The position numbers were made by a program, and so were the translations under genes. A stretch of 64,000 bases of DNA from Rhodobacteraceae bacterium XHP0102 (GTDB lineage: Bacteria > Pseudomonadota > Alphaproteobacteria > Rhodobacterales > Rhodobacteraceae), in NCBI GenBank assembly GCA_025751475.1, contig JAOWLD010000001.1, positions 992,001-1,056,000 of the forward strand, in the 5' to 3' direction. Under the pieces are notes generated by a model. It had not been told where the DNA came from and searched no databases. It worked only from the letters and a program-made list of their open reading frames with translations. Shown one piece after another: positions 9,444-17,255 of the stretch. Each line of letters begins with the position of its first letter. Positions within the stretch are counted from its first letter, which is position 1.

Positions 9444-10111
9444 GCGGGGTTGGTGCCTGGGTTGGCATCTGGGTCTTTGATCTGTGCATTGATTTCATCA
9501 ATCACATTCAGCCAAAATGCGGGCGGTTGCGCGCCTGATATGACGTGGTGATTGGCGATGATAAAGCAGGGCACACCCGTCACACCGCGGCTGCGGGCAT
9601 GGGTGTCGCGCGCGGCGATATCGGCACGATCCGCATCCCCTTGCAACAGCCGTGCAACCATCGCGCGATCCAACCCGATGTCATCCGCGATATCTTCCAA
9701 AACATAGCTCTCGCCAATATCACGATGGGTGATGAAATAGGCCCGAAACAGCGCAAGCGCGGCGGCGGTCTGCCGCCCCTCAAGCCCCGCCCAATGGATC
9801 AGGCGATGTGCATTGAGCGTATTGGGGGTGCGTTTGATGCCCGCAAAATCAATTGTCAGGCCCGCTTTTTCACAATGCTCCAACACGGGCGCATAGGCCT
9901 GCGCGGCGGCTTCGCGGCTGCCAAATTTCGTTTCAAGATAGCTGTGCCGATCCATCCCCAAATCTGACATATCTGGATTGAGCTGAAAGGGATGCCACTC
10001 GACCACGAAGGGGTGATCCGCCCGCTGCTCCATCGCGCGGGCGAGATTGCTCCACCCGATATAGCACCAAGGGCAGATCGGGTCCGAGAGGATATCAAGT
10101 TTGACACTCAT
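9440..10111 (-). CDS. FrnE-like DsbA-family oxidoreductase
   Basis: This is a cytoplasmic thioredoxin-fold protein of 223 residues without a signal peptide. The redox motif CPWC (C13, C16) sits in LSDPICPWCYIG, and the cis-Pro loop is GVTGVPCFII. The alpha-helical insert with ETKFGS and the sequence NTLNAHRLIHWA are typical of the FrnE / 2-hydroxychromene-2-carboxylate-isomerase-like branch. FrnE homologues act as thiol oxidoreductases or isomerases. The start at 10109-10111 overlaps the bdhA stop (ATGA), and the end overlaps the exporter start. A longer upstream frame lies inside bdhA and was not used. Confidence 0.88.
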   Translation of the reverse strand: MSVKLDILSDPICPWCYIGWSNLARAMEQRADHPFVVEWHPFQLNPDMSDLGMDRHSYLETKFGSREAAAQAYAPVLEHCEKAGLTIDFAGIKRTPNTLNAHRLIHWAGLEGRQTAAALALFRAYFITHRDIGESYVLEDIADDIGLDRAMVARLLQGDADRADIAARDTHARSRGVTGVPCFIIANHHVISGAQPPAFWLNVIDEINAQIKDPDANPGTNPA

Positions 10112-10893
10112 AGCGCGGTCCAACCGCCATCCACGGAAACGGTTGTGCCAGTGATTTGATCTGCGGCCGCACTGCACAGGAAGGCCACTGTGCCGCCCAG
10201 TTGATCCACGGTCGCAAAGGCCTTTGAGGGTTGGCGCGCCAACATCACCTCGCGCACGACCTGATCGCGGCTCATATTATGGGTCTTCATCTGGTCTGGG
10301 ATTTGCGCCTCGACCAGCGGGGTCAAAACATAGCCGGGGCAAATCGCATTGGCCGTGATTGCCTCTTCTGCGGTTTCAAGGGCCGTCACCTTGGTCAGAC
10401 CCACAACCCCATGTTTGGCGGCCACATAGGCCGATTTATAGGGCGAGGCTGTCAGACCATGCGCAGAGGCAATATTGATGATGCGCCCCCATCCTGCGGC
10501 CCGCATCATCGGCAGCGCCACAGCGGTGGTGTGGAACGCAGAGGACAGATTGATCGCAAGGATCGCGTCCCATTTCTCGGGCGCGAAATCCTCGATGGCA
10601 GCCACGTGTTGGATGCCCGCATTATTGACCAGAATATCACAGCGCCCCGCCTGTTCGATCAAAGCGCGGCACTGGTCGGGCTTGGACATATCCGCCGCGA
10701 TATAGCGTGCGCTGATCCCGTGACGTTTGGCCAGATCGGCGGCGAGATCATGATCCTCGCTGCGATTTGTGAAAGAGTTTAACACCAGATCGGCACCCGC
10801 CTGCGCCAAAACCTCGGCCACACCCAGACCGATTCCTGAATTGGAGCCTGTGACGATGGCGGTCTTTCCAGACAAATCGGTGTGCAATGCCAT
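10108..10893 (-). CDS. bdhA: 3-hydroxybutyrate dehydrogenase (short-chain dehydrogenase)
   Basis: This 260-residue SDR enzyme oxidises D-3-hydroxybutyrate to acetoacetate with NAD, a step in use of polyhydroxybutyrate stores. It has the cofactor site TGSNSGIG (residues 15-22), NNAGIQH, catalytic Ser in NIASAHGL, and the YxxxK pair in YVAAKHGVVG. ICPGYVLTPLVE and the C-terminal TGTTVSVDGGWTAL are strongly typical of the 3-hydroxybutyrate dehydrogenase group. The ATG at 10891-10893 has the ribosome site GGAGA just before it. An in-frame extension upstream runs into a terminator hairpin and is not real. It heads the three-gene overlapping unit bdhA-frnE-exporter. Confidence 0.9.
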   Translation of the reverse strand: MALHTDLSGKTAIVTGSNSGIGLGVAEVLAQAGADLVLNSFTNRSEDHDLAADLAKRHGISARYIAADMSKPDQCRALIEQAGRCDILVNNAGIQHVAAIEDFAPEKWDAILAINLSSAFHTTAVALPMMRAAGWGRIINIASAHGLTASPYKSAYVAAKHGVVGLTKVTALETAEEAITANAICPGYVLTPLVEAQIPDQMKTHNMSRDQVVREVMLARQPSKAFATVDQLGGTVAFLCSAAADQITGTTVSVDGGWTAL

Positions 10894-10959
10894 GATGAAA
10901 ATCTCCTGCGGCTGGATATGGGGAAGGGGCCTTAGGCCCGATGCGGCAGAGAAAAGCGC

Positions 10960-10986
10960 AAAAAAAACGCCGGCACAAGGCCGGCG
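10960..10986 (-). terminator. Intrinsic terminator upstream of bdhA
   Basis: A GC-only 7-base stem (10968-10974 with 10980-10986) around a 5-base loop is followed on the minus strand by eight T (10960-10967). It ends the candidate small RNA and insulates bdhA from upstream transcription. Confidence 0.8.
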
Positions 10987-11036
10987 CAAGTTATTGAGGC
11001 AGGTTTCATACAGGCAAGAAACCTATCGAGCAGTGC
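10960..11036 (-). ncRNA. Candidate small RNA with two hairpins and its own promoter
   Basis: On the minus strand a -35-like TTGGAA (11065-11070) and a -10-like TATAAA (11041-11046) are 18 bases apart. They are followed by about 75 bases without a plausible reading frame. The predicted transcript has a 7-base-pair hairpin, AGGTTTC / GAAACCT (11018-11024 with 11001-11007), around the 10-base loop TTGCCTGTAT. It then has a perfect intrinsic terminator (CGCCGGC / GCCGGCG, 10968-10986) and eight U. It sits between the divergent bdhA and solute-binding-protein genes. I did not recognise a named RNA family. Confidence 0.55.
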
Positions 11037-11148
11037 CCTATTTATAATCATGTTTGGTATTGAGTTCCAAGAGAAAAGTTTGCGCTTGATGCGACAAGCC
11101 CCTAGCGTTTACCCCATAATCACAGCGGATATGGGGATTGTTCTCGAA

Positions 11149-12960
11149 ATGGCACGAGTTTGTTTCACGGGGATTGGGGCGTGGATTGCAGCGGTGGGGA
11201 TGGCCCTCGGCATGGCACAGGCGGAACCGCAACATGGCATTGCTATGTATGGCGACCCCGCACTGCCACCAGATTTTGTGCATCTGCCCTATGCAAACCC
11301 AAATGCGCCAACGGGTGGGCGGATCGTCACGGGTGAGGTGGGCAGCTTTGACAGCCTCAACCCGCATATCCGTTTGGGCAGCACACCGTGGCAATTGCGG
11401 TTTTTGGCCTATGAATCGCTTTTGATCCGGTCTTGGGATGAACCCTTCACGCTATACGGCCTTTTGGCCGAATCGGTGGAGGTCGACCCTGATGGGTTTT
11501 GGGTGGAATTCACCCTAAACCCTGCGGCACGGTTTTCCGATGGCAGCCCCGTCACCATGGAGGATGTGATCTGGTCTTATGAGACCTTGGGCACCGAAGG
11601 CCATCCACGCTACCTGAACGCGTGGCAAAATGTAGAGGCCATCGAAGCGCAAGATGCCCGCCGTCTGCGGATCACCTTCAAGGAGGCTGATCGCGAGATG
11701 GCGCTGATCATGGGGCTGCGCCCCATTCTGAAAAAGGCGCAATGGGAGGGGCAGGATTTCCAAGCGTCAGGTTTGGATCTGATCCCCATCGCTTCGGCCC
11801 CTTATGTGATCGATGATTTCGAGGCGGGGCGTTTCGTGTCCCTACGCCGCAATCCCGATTACTGGGGCGCGAATTTGCCCGTGCGCCGTGGCACCAATGT
11901 GATTGATGAAATCCGTTTGGAATTTTTTGCCGATGGCAATGCCATGCTCGAGGCGTTCAAGGCGGGTATCGTGACCACGATGCGCGAAACCAATGCCGCC
12001 AATTGGGCCAGTAATTATCAATTTCCCCGCGTGCAATCGGGCGAGGTGGTCCTGTCCGAAGTGCCGCACCAGCGCCCGTCTGGCATGAACGGATTGGTGA
12101 TGAACACCCGCCGTGACCATTTTGCGGATTGGCGCGTGCGCGAGGCGATGATCCAAGCGTTCAACTTTGAATATATCAACCTCACCTTGAATGGTGGGGT
12201 CGAGCCACGGATCACCTCGTATTTTTCAAACTCCCCCTTGGGAATGGGTGAAGCTGCTGCCACGGGCCTTGTGGCCGAATTCCTTGCGCCCTTCGCGGAT
12301 GATTTGCGCCAAGGCGCAGTTGAGGGCTATGCCCTGCCACAAACCGATGGCACCGCGGCCAATCGTGCAGGTATCCGCCGCGCCATGGCCCTGTTGGAGG
12401 AGGCGGGCTATCGCGTGGAAAATGGCGTGATGCTGACGCCCACAGGTGCGCCGTTTACCTTTGATATTCTTTTGTCCCAAGGCTCGACCGAGTTGCAATC
12501 CATCGTGAATATATACGTGGAGGCATTGGCGCGGCTTGGGATCACGCCGACCCTCACCACGGTCGACAGCGCGCAATACCGCGAACGCATCGATAATTTC
12601 GACTTTGATATGACCGATATCACCCGTGGTTTGTCGCTGAGTCCCGGCAACGAACAGCGGCTTTATTGGGGCTGTGATCTGGTGGAAACCACAGGGTCGC
12701 GCAATCTGATGGGGGCGTGCCACCCCGCGATTGAGGCGATGATTGACAAAATGCTGACGTCTGACAGCCAAGCGGAGTATCGCGCCGCCGTGCAGGCCTT
12801 GGATCGCGTCTTGATGAGCGAGCGCTATGTGATCCCGTTCTGGTATTCCCCGATCAGCCGCTTGGCCCATAATGCCGAGTTGAAATTTCCAGACTATATC
12901 CCGATTTACGGCGATTGGATCGGGTGGCAGCCTGATGTCTGGTGGGTGGACGGACCCTAA
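11149..12960 (+). CDS. ABC transporter substrate-binding protein, family 5 (peptide/YejA-like)
   Basis: This is a periplasmic binding protein of about 600 residues. It starts with a signal peptide (MARVCFTGIGAW... ending near MAQA) and then has the family-5 pattern: GGRIVTGEVGSFDSLNPH, FSDGSPVTMEDVIWSYE, SAPYVIDDFEAGRFVSLRRN and a C-terminal WYSPISR region. The FVHLPYANPNAPTGG start and the R-rich NPDYWGANLPVRRGTNV stretch resemble YejA-type oligopeptide/microcin-C binding proteins. The start is uncertain: ATG 11149 gives the cleanest signal peptide, and ATG 11131 or 11050 are possible. No permease or ATPase gene lies beside it, so its transporter is encoded elsewhere. A terminator follows. 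Confidence 0.88.
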   Translation: MARVCFTGIGAWIAAVGMALGMAQAEPQHGIAMYGDPALPPDFVHLPYANPNAPTGGRIVTGEVGSFDSLNPHIRLGSTPWQLRFLAYESLLIRSWDEPFTLYGLLAESVEVDPDGFWVEFTLNPAARFSDGSPVTMEDVIWSYETLGTEGHPRYLNAWQNVEAIEAQDARRLRITFKEADREMALIMGLRPILKKAQWEGQDFQASGLDLIPIASAPYVIDDFEAGRFVSLRRNPDYWGANLPVRRGTNVIDEIRLEFFADGNAMLEAFKAGIVTTMRETNAANWASNYQFPRVQSGEVVLSEVPHQRPSGMNGLVMNTRRDHFADWRVREAMIQAFNFEYINLTLNGGVEPRITSYFSNSPLGMGEAAATGLVAEFLAPFADDLRQGAVEGYALPQTDGTAANRAGIRRAMALLEEAGYRVENGVMLTPTGAPFTFDILLSQGSTELQSIVNIYVEALARLGITPTLTTVDSAQYRERIDNFDFDMTDITRGLSLSPGNEQRLYWGCDLVETTGSRNLMGACHPAIEAMIDKMLTSDSQAEYRAAVQALDRVLMSERYVIPFWYSPISRLAHNAELKFPDYIPIYGDWIGWQPDVWWVDGP

Positions 12961-12962
12961 AG

Positions 12963-12994
12963 CAAAAGGGCGACCCAAGGGCCGCCCTTTTTGT
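12963..12994 (+). terminator. Intrinsic terminator after the solute-binding protein gene
   Basis: AAAGGGCG and CGCCCTTT form a stem around a short partly paired loop, directly after the stop codon at 12960. A run of five T follows on the plus strand. Confidence 0.75.
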
Positions 12995-13135
12995 TGAATG
13001 CCTTGCATTTGATCCAAACGACATAAACGCCTTGCAACGATATCAAAACAGCCTTCAGCCCTTAGCGCAGTTTGGCTTTTGCAGAATTTAAAATCGATGG
13101 TCGTGTAATATGGCAAAAGCGGTGCGGCGTGGATC

Positions 13136-13885
13136 TTAGGCGCTTTTTTTATCTGCCTTGGCCAATGCCTCCACGGCTTCCTTTGCGTCCTTGCCATTGG
13201 GATAAACCAGACCTGCCGAGATGATCAGCTTGGCGGCATCCTCGACTGTCATGTCCAATTCGATCACGTCTTTGCGTGGCAAAAACAGCAAAAAGCCCGA
13301 AGTTGGGTTCGGTGTGGTGGGCAAAAATACCGAAACCAGATCATCGCCCAATTTTGCAGCAACCTCGCCTTTGGCTTTGGTCGAGATAAAGGCAATGGCC
13401 CAAATCCCCTGACGCGGATATTCGACCATACAGGCGCGGTCGAAGTTTTGTTCGCCTTGCGCCAGAACGGTTTCAACAATCTGTTTCAGCCCCGAATAGA
13501 CGGAGCGGACCAGCGGGATCGACAACACCAAACTTTCGGCATAGCGGATCAAGGACCGCCCAATCAGGCCCTTGGCGACCCACCCAACAATCACCGCAAA
13601 GATTAAGAAGGTCGCGACACCCAGACCGCGAATATCCACCTCCAACCCTGTATATTGCTGGATCAGCAGCAAGGGATTGTAACGGGCGGGGATGAAAGGC
13701 AAAACCCAACTGTCGATCCACCCAATCAAGGTCCAGACAAGCCAGATTGTCACCGCAATGGGTGCGATGACCACAACACCCGTGAAAAAATTATTGCGCA
13801 AAGCGGCCAAAAAGCCGCGTTTCGGGGGGTGTGGATGCTCTGGAAGCTGCATGATGCGGGGCGTCTTGTGTTTTGGTTTTGCCAA
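13136..13885 (-). CDS. DUF502 family membrane protein
   Basis: This is a 249-residue protein with two N-terminal membrane spans (around NNFFTGVVVIAPIAVTIWLV and VATFLIFAVIVGWVAKG). The DUF502 signatures follow: SIPLVRSVYSGLKQIVETVL, then a beta-rich soluble part with VEYPRQGIWAIAFIS and VFLPTTPNPTSGFLLFLPR. It ends with a lysine-rich tail. The family is widespread in proteobacteria and plants and is thought to be a membrane protein of unknown function. The gene is alone: its 3' side faces the solute-binding gene, and it diverges from rpsB. Confidence 0.88.
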   Translation of the reverse strand: MAKPKHKTPRIMQLPEHPHPPKRGFLAALRNNFFTGVVVIAPIAVTIWLVWTLIGWIDSWVLPFIPARYNPLLLIQQYTGLEVDIRGLGVATFLIFAVIVGWVAKGLIGRSLIRYAESLVLSIPLVRSVYSGLKQIVETVLAQGEQNFDRACMVEYPRQGIWAIAFISTKAKGEVAAKLGDDLVSVFLPTTPNPTSGFLLFLPRKDVIELDMTVEDAAKLIISAGLVYPNGKDAKEAVEALAKADKKSA

Positions 13886-14017
13886 ATTTCCATCAGATGT
13901 ATGCGCTGATGCAGGGCCTTACAAGGGAAAAGGCGGCCCCGATCACCCCCGTGTTCTTTCATCATGTCCTTGGGCCTAACGATGAGGCGGCGGATTGTGC
14001 GAATGACCCTTGCGGGC

Positions 14018-14151
14018 AGGGCGCAAATGCCCTAAAGCGCCCCTGTCCAAACGGACAATTCACAGGCGAGGGCGGGTTGCTTAGGGGAGACATCCCTATC
14101 GATCCACCGGTTGGGGCAATGCCCCTGATCCCTCGCTCAGGCGCAAACCGG
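14018..14151 (+). promoter_or_regulatory. Structured 5' leader of rpsB (candidate S2 autoregulatory RNA)
   Basis: Upstream of rpsB the RNA can form hairpins AGGGC/GCCCT (14018-14033) and TGTCC/GGACA (about 14044-14057). A three-way element follows: outer helix GCGAGGG/CCCTCGC (14066-14072 with 14130-14136) enclosing TAGGG/CCCTA (about 14082-14098) and GGGGC/GCCCC (14113-14125). CCGGTT near 14107 can alternatively pair with AACCGG (14146-14151) just before the ribosome site AAAGGA, which offers a switch. S2 is known to repress its own operon in E. coli. The same role here is inference. Confidence 0.4.
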
Positions 14152-14164
14152 AAAGGAAACTATT

Positions 14165-14962
14165 ATGGCGCTTCCTGATTTTTCTTTGCGTCAGCTGTTG
14201 GAAGCTGGCGTTCATTTTGGCCACCAGAAACACCGTTGGAACCCGCGCATGGAGCCGTATATCTACGGTGACCGCAACGGGATTCACATTCTGGACCTGA
14301 CGCAGACCGTTGAATTGCTGGAGCAGGCACTGGTTGCGGTGCGCGAAACTGTGGCCAAAGGCGGCAGCATTCTGTTTGTCGGCACCAAACGTCAGGCACA
14401 GCGCCCTGTCGCCGAAGCCGCAGAGCGTTGCGCGCAATATTACATGAACCACCGTTGGTTGGGCGGCACGCTGACCAACTGGCAGACGGTTTCCAACTCG
14501 ATCAAGCGTTTGAACGAGATTGACGAAGCCATGCAAAACGGCATTGAGGGCCTGACCAAGAAAGAGCGTCTTGGCATGGAGCGCGACCAAGCGAAGCTGC
14601 AAGCCTCGCTCGGCGGAATCCGTGAAATGGGTGGCTTGCCCGATCTGATCTTCGTGATTGACGTGAACAAGGAAGACCTTGCCATCGCCGAAGCCAACAA
14701 ACTGGGCATTCCCGTTGTGGCTGTGGTTGATACGAATTGCTCGCCTGCAGGCGTGGATTACGTGATCCCTGGCAATGACGATGCGGCGCGTGCCATCGGC
14801 CTGTATTGCGACTTGATCTCACGTGCAGCCCTTGACGGGATGAGCGCACAGATGGATGCCGCAGGCGTTGATTTGGGCGCAATGGAAGAAACAGTCGAGG
14901 AAACTTTGGCCGAAGATGTAGCCCCTGCCGAAGACGCAGCGGCGGAAGAAGCATCGGCCTAA
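14165..14962 (+). CDS. rpsB: 30S ribosomal protein S2
   Basis: S2 binds the small ribosomal subunit late in assembly, near the mRNA exit. The 265-residue protein starts [21 protein letters not shown]. It has the family signatures [32 protein letters not shown], and [20 protein letters not shown] followed by VVDTNCSP. An acidic tail rich in Glu and Ala extends the C terminus, as is common in alphaproteobacteria. AAAGGA lies eight bases before the ATG. It is followed by tsf after a 109-base gap with a strong hairpin, the usual rpsB-tsf pair. Confidence 0.98.
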   Translation: MALPDFSLRQLLEAGVHFGHQKHRWNPRMEPYIYGDRNGIHILDLTQTVELLEQALVAVRETVAKGGSILFVGTKRQAQRPVAEAAERCAQYYMNHRWLGGTLTNWQTVSNSIKRLNEIDEAMQNGIEGLTKKERLGMERDQAKLQASLGGIREMGGLPDLIFVIDVNKEDLAIAEANKLGIPVVAVVDTNCSPAGVDYVIPGNDDAARAIGLYCDLISRAALDGMSAQMDAAGVDLGAMEETVEETLAEDVAPAEDAAAEEASA

Positions 14963-14976
14963 GGGCTTTGTGAGGA

Positions 14977-15003
14977 CAGCGGGGAAGGGGGCCTTTCCCG
15001 CTG
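14977..15003 (+). other. Hairpin in the rpsB-tsf gap
   Basis: CAGCGGG...CCCGCTG, with the inner AAGG/CCTT, forms a near-perfect stem but has no U tract. It could act as an mRNA processing or stability element that sets the S2 to EF-Ts ratio. It does not look like a terminator. Confidence 0.4.
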
Positions 15004-15071
15004 GACTGACATATCTGTGACATATCGGCGGGGCATATCCCGCCTGACCTACAAATCAGGAGATTCTCACC

Positions 15072-15947
15072 ATGGCAATTACTGCTGCAATGGTAAAAGA
15101 CCTGCGCGAAGCAACGGGCGCGGGCATGATGGATGCAAAAAAAGCACTGACCGAGACCGATGGCGATTTTGACGCCGCGATTGACTGGCTGCGCACCAAA
15201 GGCTTGGCGAAAGCCGCCAAGAAATCGGGCCGCACCGCGGCCGAAGGTTTGGTGGCTGTGGCGGTTGAAGGTGGCACTGCCGTTGCGGTTGAGGTGAATT
15301 CCGAAACCGATTTCGTGGCAAAGAACGCAGAATTTCAGACGATGGTTGCGGGTATCGCGCAAGCTGCACTGGGTGCAGGTGACGTTGATGCGCTCAAAGC
15401 GGCGGATATGGGTGGCAAGCCTGTGGAAACCGTTATCACCGATGCGATTGCCAAGATCGGTGAAAACATGGCGCTGCGCCGCATGGTCAAATTGTCGGGT
15501 CAAAATGTTGTGTCTTATGTGCACAATGCCGCGGCCGATGGCATGGGCAAGATTGGCGTTCTGGTTGCGTTCAACGGTGATGATGCGGGCTTTGCCCGTC
15601 AGGTTGCCATGCACGTGGCCGCCGTGAACCCTGCATCTTTGTCTGCCGATGATCTGGACCCCGCAATTGTGGAAAAAGAGCGTCAGGTGCAAATCGACAT
15701 CGCGCGTGAATCTGGCAAGCCAGAGGCCGTGATCGAAAAGATGATCGATGGTCGGATGCAGAAATTCCTGTCCGAAGTGACGCTTGTGAACCAAGCCTTT
15801 GTGATCAACCCTGATCTGACCGTAGCGGCCGCTGCAAAAGAGGCAGGCGTCGAGCTGACGGGTTTTGCCCGCCTCGAAGTGGGTGAAGGCATTGTTGTCG
15901 AAAAAGAAGATTTCGCCGCAGAAGTTGCCAAAGCCGTTCAGGGCTAA
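15072..15947 (+). CDS. tsf: Elongation factor Ts
   Basis: EF-Ts recycles EF-Tu by exchanging GDP for GTP. The 291-residue protein starts with the UBA-like domain containing [21 protein letters not shown] and then [13 protein letters not shown]. It has the EF-Tu contact sequence [10 protein letters not shown] and the core [10 protein letters not shown], followed by LMREATVNQ-like elements ([12 protein letters not shown]). AGGAG lies eight bases before the ATG. It is followed by an intrinsic terminator, so rpsB-tsf is a closed two-gene operon here. Confidence 0.98.
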   Translation: MAITAAMVKDLREATGAGMMDAKKALTETDGDFDAAIDWLRTKGLAKAAKKSGRTAAEGLVAVAVEGGTAVAVEVNSETDFVAKNAEFQTMVAGIAQAALGAGDVDALKAADMGGKPVETVITDAIAKIGENMALRRMVKLSGQNVVSYVHNAAADGMGKIGVLVAFNGDDAGFARQVAMHVAAVNPASLSADDLDPAIVEKERQVQIDIARESGKPEAVIEKMIDGRMQKFLSEVTLVNQAFVINPDLTVAAAAKEAGVELTGFARLEVGEGIVVEKEDFAAEVAKAVQG

Positions 15948-15975
15948 CAGCCGCGATTTTCGCGTGAGATTGACG

Positions 15976-16004
15976 AAGGGCAGGGGGCGACTCCTGCCCT
16001 TTTT
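15976..16004 (+). terminator. Intrinsic terminator after tsf
   Basis: GGGCAGG and CCTGCCC form a 7-base stem followed by five T, 29 bases after the tsf stop codon. Confidence 0.85.
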
Positions 16005-16030
16005 GCTTGCAGTTTTTCAACAAAACAGAA

Positions 16031-16064
16031 AACGGCGTCATTCAGGGACTTGAATGACGCCGTT
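16031..16064 (-). terminator. Terminator hairpin downstream of the luxR-type gene
   Basis: A perfect 14-base inverted repeat begins AACGGCGTCATTCA with a 6-base loop. On the minus strand it is followed by TTTTCTGTTTTG, so it most likely ends minus-strand transcripts of the LuxR-type gene, 155 bases past its stop. Its stem is unusually long, and the opposite strand lacks a U run. Confidence 0.65.
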
Positions 16065-16188
16065 CCGAAAAGCCCGCTAGGTTTGGGGACGCGGGACAAA
16101 ACGCGGGGCAAAATACAGCTGCACCCGATGCAGGTGTTAGGGACAAGCACCCTGCATATGGTTAATATAATGCAAAATTTAGACATCA

Positions 16189-16210
16189 ACACTGAGGAAT
16201 TCCTCAGTGT
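16189..16210. promoter_or_regulatory. Lux-box-like 22-base perfect palindrome (CTG-N10-CAG)
   Basis: The sequence is a perfect 22-base palindrome with the core CTGAGGAATTCCTCAG. It therefore fits the CTG-N10-CAG pattern of LuxR-family boxes. It lies 10 bases beyond the stop codon of a LuxR-type regulator gene with no gene starting directly beside it. A second small inverted repeat (CTCAC/GTGAG, 16219-16234) overlaps the stop codon. It could instead be an RNA hairpin of the 3' UTR. Confidence 0.4.
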
Positions 16211-16219
16211 CGCTATGGC

Positions 16220-17053
16220 TCACGCAACTGTGAGTTTGGTTAATGCGCCATCTGATGGCTGAGATGGCTGCGCGCCTGCGGTGATCTGGTCTTTGGACGT
16301 CGGCAAGAAAATTTGATGCAGGACCAATGCCTTAGCAACCGCCTGCGCGGTGGTATCGCTGTGCAGGGCATCACGTGCCGCGCGCAGATGTTTTTCAACC
16401 GTGGTCACGCTGACATCCATGGCCTGTGCAATATCCCGCATCGTGCGCCCTGCAATGACCAATTCGAGCGCCTCGCGCTGCCTGTCGGTTAGGATTTGGG
16501 CCATTTTGGGGGCTGGCAGGGCAGTAATGCACAGATGAAACAATTGGCACTGCCTAAAAATATCGCAGCCCTGTTCATCCCAAATGGCATCCAGATCACC
16601 TTGGGTCACGTCCGAACGGGCCATAAGGGCCATACCTGCGCTGGCGTTGCGATGTGCGAGTGGAAAGGACAAGGTAAATCCCGCACTGACCGATGATTCT
16701 GCAAAAAGCTTCCACAAAGCGCGTTCTTCGCGCGAAAGCGCGGTCAGATCACAAGGCGGCTCTATCATATCCCAAGATTGCACGCCCGTATGTGTGGTGG
16801 CCCATTTCATCATCGGGCATACGCGATACAGGCCATTTCCAACATAAGCGTCTAGAAATTCCTTGGGATAGGTCGAGGCCACGATGCTGTCATTTGCATG
16901 ACCTGCCTTGCCATGTTCTGCGGCGATTGGATTTGTGGCGTAGAGATACGCGCCAATTCCGAACTGTTCGAGATATGCGCCGTGCAGCGCAACCAGATCT
17001 TCAAACTCCTGACAGGCCAAATAGCGCGCCGACCATGCGTCCATGTGTGTCAT
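16220..17053 (-). CDS. LuxR-family regulator with autoinducer-binding-like domain (LuxR solo)
   Basis: This is a 277-residue protein with two parts. The N-terminal 180 residues resemble the autoinducer-binding fold (FGIGAYLYA, FLDAYVGNGLYRVCPMMKWATTHTGVQSWD, AGFTLSFPLAHRNASAGMALM). The C-terminal LuxR helix-turn-helix is LTDRQREALELVIAGRTMRDIAQAMDVSVTTVEKHL, with a 40-residue tail. LuxR proteins bind acyl-homoserine lactones or related signals and then a DNA palindrome. No luxI-type synthase is in the window, so it is provisionally a solo. Upstream is an inverted repeat at 17081-17095, and downstream is a lux-box-like palindrome. Confidence 0.85.
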   Translation of the reverse strand: MTHMDAWSARYLACQEFEDLVALHGAYLEQFGIGAYLYATNPIAAEHGKAGHANDSIVASTYPKEFLDAYVGNGLYRVCPMMKWATTHTGVQSWDMIEPPCDLTALSREERALWKLFAESSVSAGFTLSFPLAHRNASAGMALMARSDVTQGDLDAIWDEQGCDIFRQCQLFHLCITALPAPKMAQILTDRQREALELVIAGRTMRDIAQAMDVSVTTVEKHLRAARDALHSDTTAQAVAKALVLHQIFLPTSKDQITAGAQPSQPSDGALTKLTVA

Positions 17054-17080
17054 TCCCCAGTTTAGCGAATTTAAGCCTAA

Positions 17081-17095
17081 CGTTCAAAAAGTGAA
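17081..17095. promoter_or_regulatory. Inverted repeat upstream of the luxR-type gene
   Basis: GTTCA-N5-TGAAC lies 27 bases upstream of the start codon in an AT-rich intergenic region (17054-17255). Its position suits an operator, possibly autoregulatory. No consensus was recognised. Confidence 0.3.
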
Positions 17096-17255
17096 CTTGT
17101 CGAGAGGGGAAATTTTGGACGCAGTTTTTATAGTTTTATCAAATGCTTATTGCGCTATGTGAAGGCGATTTTTAAAATCCGAGCGCATAAATAATTAACA
17201 TAATATTGATTATCGGACAAATTGACGAGGACAGAGGACGCGCCGCCCGTCCGTT

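Noticed and set aside
12226-13197. 323-codon minus-strand frame opposite the solute-binding protein gene
   Set aside because: It is Arg- and Gln-rich shadow composition and runs through a terminator.
14977-15003. Hairpin after rpsB as a terminator
   Set aside because: No U tract follows, and rpsB-tsf are normally co-transcribed.
14502-15794. 430-codon minus-strand open frame across rpsB and tsf
   Set aside because: It is antisense to two certain ribosomal genes and their gap, is rich in Arg, His and Pro as expected for a shadow frame, and has no ribosome site or family pattern.
16050-16262. 70-codon plus-strand frame over the lux-box-like palindrome
   Set aside because: It starts inside a terminator hairpin and ends inside the regulator gene, and there is no ribosome site. 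I treat the region as regulatory or 3' UTR.
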